Source of the DNA: Methanobacterium sp.
Lineage (GTDB): Archaea; Methanobacteriota; Methanobacteria; Methanobacteriales; Methanobacteriaceae
Length of the DNA stretch: 6,131 bases
Direction of reading: 5' to 3'
Assembly (NCBI GenBank): GCA_003162115.1
Contig: PMMV01000066.1
Span: 5,499-11,629 of the forward strand
Positions 5,181 to 6,131 of the stretch are shown here, piece by piece. Positions within the stretch are counted from its first letter, which is position 1. Each line of letters starts with the position of its first letter. A program made the position numbers and the translations under genes. The notes under the pieces were generated by a model. It was not told where the DNA came from. It saw only the letters and a program-made list of their open reading frames with translations, and searched no databases.

Positions 5181-6131
5181 TTAAATTTTTGTTTTAAAAT
5201 TTTTAAGCTTTATAAATTCTCCGATTGATTCTCGTGTAGTCCCAACTACAAGTCTGTAATTTATATTTTGTCCAATAACCTTTTCGAGTTTTCCTCGAGC
5301 AGTTATACGTTCTCCTTCTCTTGCTTGTCCTGCATAAGTGTGTGTGTAAGAAGCAAGCTCTGTTATGGGAACTTTAGGGCCTTTAATTATCTCCACATTA
5401 TCAACCTTGTACACTGCTGGATTGTCAAAAGCAGCTAGAGAATTTGTAACTGTACAATCAATTTCGACAGTTCCCATTGGTTCATATCTGATTGCAGCGT
5501 AGCTTCCATGGATCTCGTCCCAGTCTTTAGTTTGAAGAATATCAAATAGGGTGCCATCCAAAATGCCCCTGTTATGTTTACGGTTTTCATACCATCTAAA
5601 TTCTTCATAAGTTAAGGATGAATCCTTAATCCGTTTTTTGTAGAGTTTCTTCCAATATTCACCTTCAATACCCTTGAGTATCCCATTTTCCTTTTTTATA
5701 TTCTCAAAAGCTTTCATTACCTCTCTATGATTTTTAAGACCGTAAATAACAAAATCAATATCCGAAACATTTGGATTATACAATCCCGGTAATATAGATC
5801 CAGATATCCCCATTTTACTATAAGAGATTCCTGTATGTTCATGAAATATTCCTGCTAGTTTTACAACTTTATCAAGTAGTTTATCCCTTTTTTGAGCTTC
5901 TATAATATCTCTGAGACGATCTGTAGGTTGCAAAATTTTTTCAACATTTTCGGTTGGTACTCCCATCATTTCTACGTTGGTAATCTCACAATCGAAGAGG
6001 TATTCTGGAAAATTATTTGCCAAAAATTCGTAAGCCTGTTGTGAGTCCACTTTAGAATATTTTTTGTTGTCCAATGAACGATCTCCGTCTTGATCTGGAA
6101 TATACCTTAAAAATGATATTATTCTGTCATC
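5181..6131 (-). CDS. Nucleotidyltransferase domain protein (COG1665-like), 5' end outside the window
   Basis: The frame stays open to the window edge, giving 316 residues without a true start; the TTG at 6074 is internal, because the residues before it, [19 protein letters not shown], fit the family N-terminus and run on into [16 protein letters not shown]. The protein resembles archaeal predicted nucleotidyltransferases of the polymerase-beta type. Its catalytic core shows G-S-x(13)-D-x-D in [21 protein letters not shown] (fragment residues 111-131, Asp124 and Asp126) and a probable third acidic residue in TVEIDCTV (Asp225). The C-terminal part, around [20 protein letters not shown], looks like a small beta-barrel that could bind nucleic acid. 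Family members are expected to transfer a nucleotide to RNA, protein or a small molecule, but the substrate is unknown. The gene lies 78 bases upstream of homoserine dehydrogenase on the same strand; no strong terminator separates them, so partial co-transcription is possible. Confidence 0.85.
   Translation of the reverse strand, partial: DDRIISFLRYIPDQDGDRSLDNKKYSKVDSQQAYEFLANNFPEYLFDCEITNVEMMGVPTENVEKILQPTDRLRDIIEAQKRDKLLDKVVKLAGIFHEHTGISYSKMGISGSILPGLYNPNVSDIDFVIYGLKNHREVMKAFENIKKENGILKGIEGEYWKKLYKKRIKDSSLTYEEFRWYENRKHNRGILDGTLFDILQTKDWDEIHGSYAAIRYEPMGTVEIDCTVTNSLAAFDNPAVYKVDNVEIIKGPKVPITELASYTHTYAGQAREGERITARGKLEKVIGQNINYRLVVGTTRESIGEFIKLKNFKTKI

Noticed and set aside
1..6131. Search by eye for CRISPR repeats, tRNA genes, insertion-sequence ends and a defence or toxin-antitoxin system
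   Set aside because: No regularly spaced repeats, cloverleaf-like G+C-rich islands, transposase motifs or recognised defence domains were seen. The nucleotidyltransferase is of the longer COG1665 type and has no HEPN partner beside it within the window, so an MNT/HEPN toxin-antitoxin reading was not adopted.

Overview
The window looks like chromosomal DNA of a methanogenic archaeon of the Methanobacteriales, probably a mesophilic Methanobacterium-like species. The reasons are the A+T-rich composition, archaeal signals (TATA-like boxes 20-45 bases before starts, GAGGTG/GGTG ribosome sites with about 6-base spacing, oligo-T runs after genes instead of hairpins), and the protein families: a stand-alone ACT + DUF5612 regulator, an ACT-tailed homoserine dehydrogenase and an archaeal COG1665-type nucleotidyltransferase. 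The genus is an inference from family resemblance; no rRNA or other marker is present.

Layout. At 1-283 (minus) lies the broken 5' part of an SRPBCC (START/polyketide-cyclase-like) gene carrying three frameshifts and cut by the window edge. At 437-910 (plus) is a pyridoxamine-phosphate-oxidase-fold flavoprotein (NimA-like), followed at 988-1644 (plus) by the ACT/DUF5612 protein. Facing them are two small acidic paralogues of unknown family (minus, 1652-1939 and 2112-2393), about half identical and each with its own promoter and terminator signals. Next, at 2692-3216 and 3294-3620 (plus), come a DUF6448-like protein and a small cupin. The convergent gap 3621-3824 contains a 38-residue cysteine-rich reading frame (minus, CxxCxxCxxC). 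On the minus strand 3825-5102 is homoserine dehydrogenase, preceded by a 12-base perfect palindrome touching its TATA box. The window ends with a nucleotidyltransferase gene (minus, 5181-6131) whose reading frame stays open to the edge, so its true start lies outside.

How the genes may work together. The two most interpretable genes concern aspartate-family amino acids: homoserine dehydrogenase makes the common precursor of threonine and methionine and carries a C-terminal ACT domain typical of allosteric control, while the ACT/DUF5612 protein has the architecture of an amino-acid-sensing protein. They are not adjacent here; the two paralogues, the DUF6448-like gene and the cupin lie between them. 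Whether those genes were inserted into an ancestral neighbourhood cannot be decided from this window.

No rRNA, tRNA, CRISPR array, insertion sequence or clear attachment site was seen. The least explained parts are the paralogue pair, the cysteine-rich mini-ORF, the decaying SRPBCC gene and the palindrome at the homoserine dehydrogenase promoter. Three apparent starts were revised from ribosome sites or promoter positions (1939, 2393 and 2692), homoserine dehydrogenase probably starts at the TTG at 5102, and the nucleotidyltransferase start was moved off the window.
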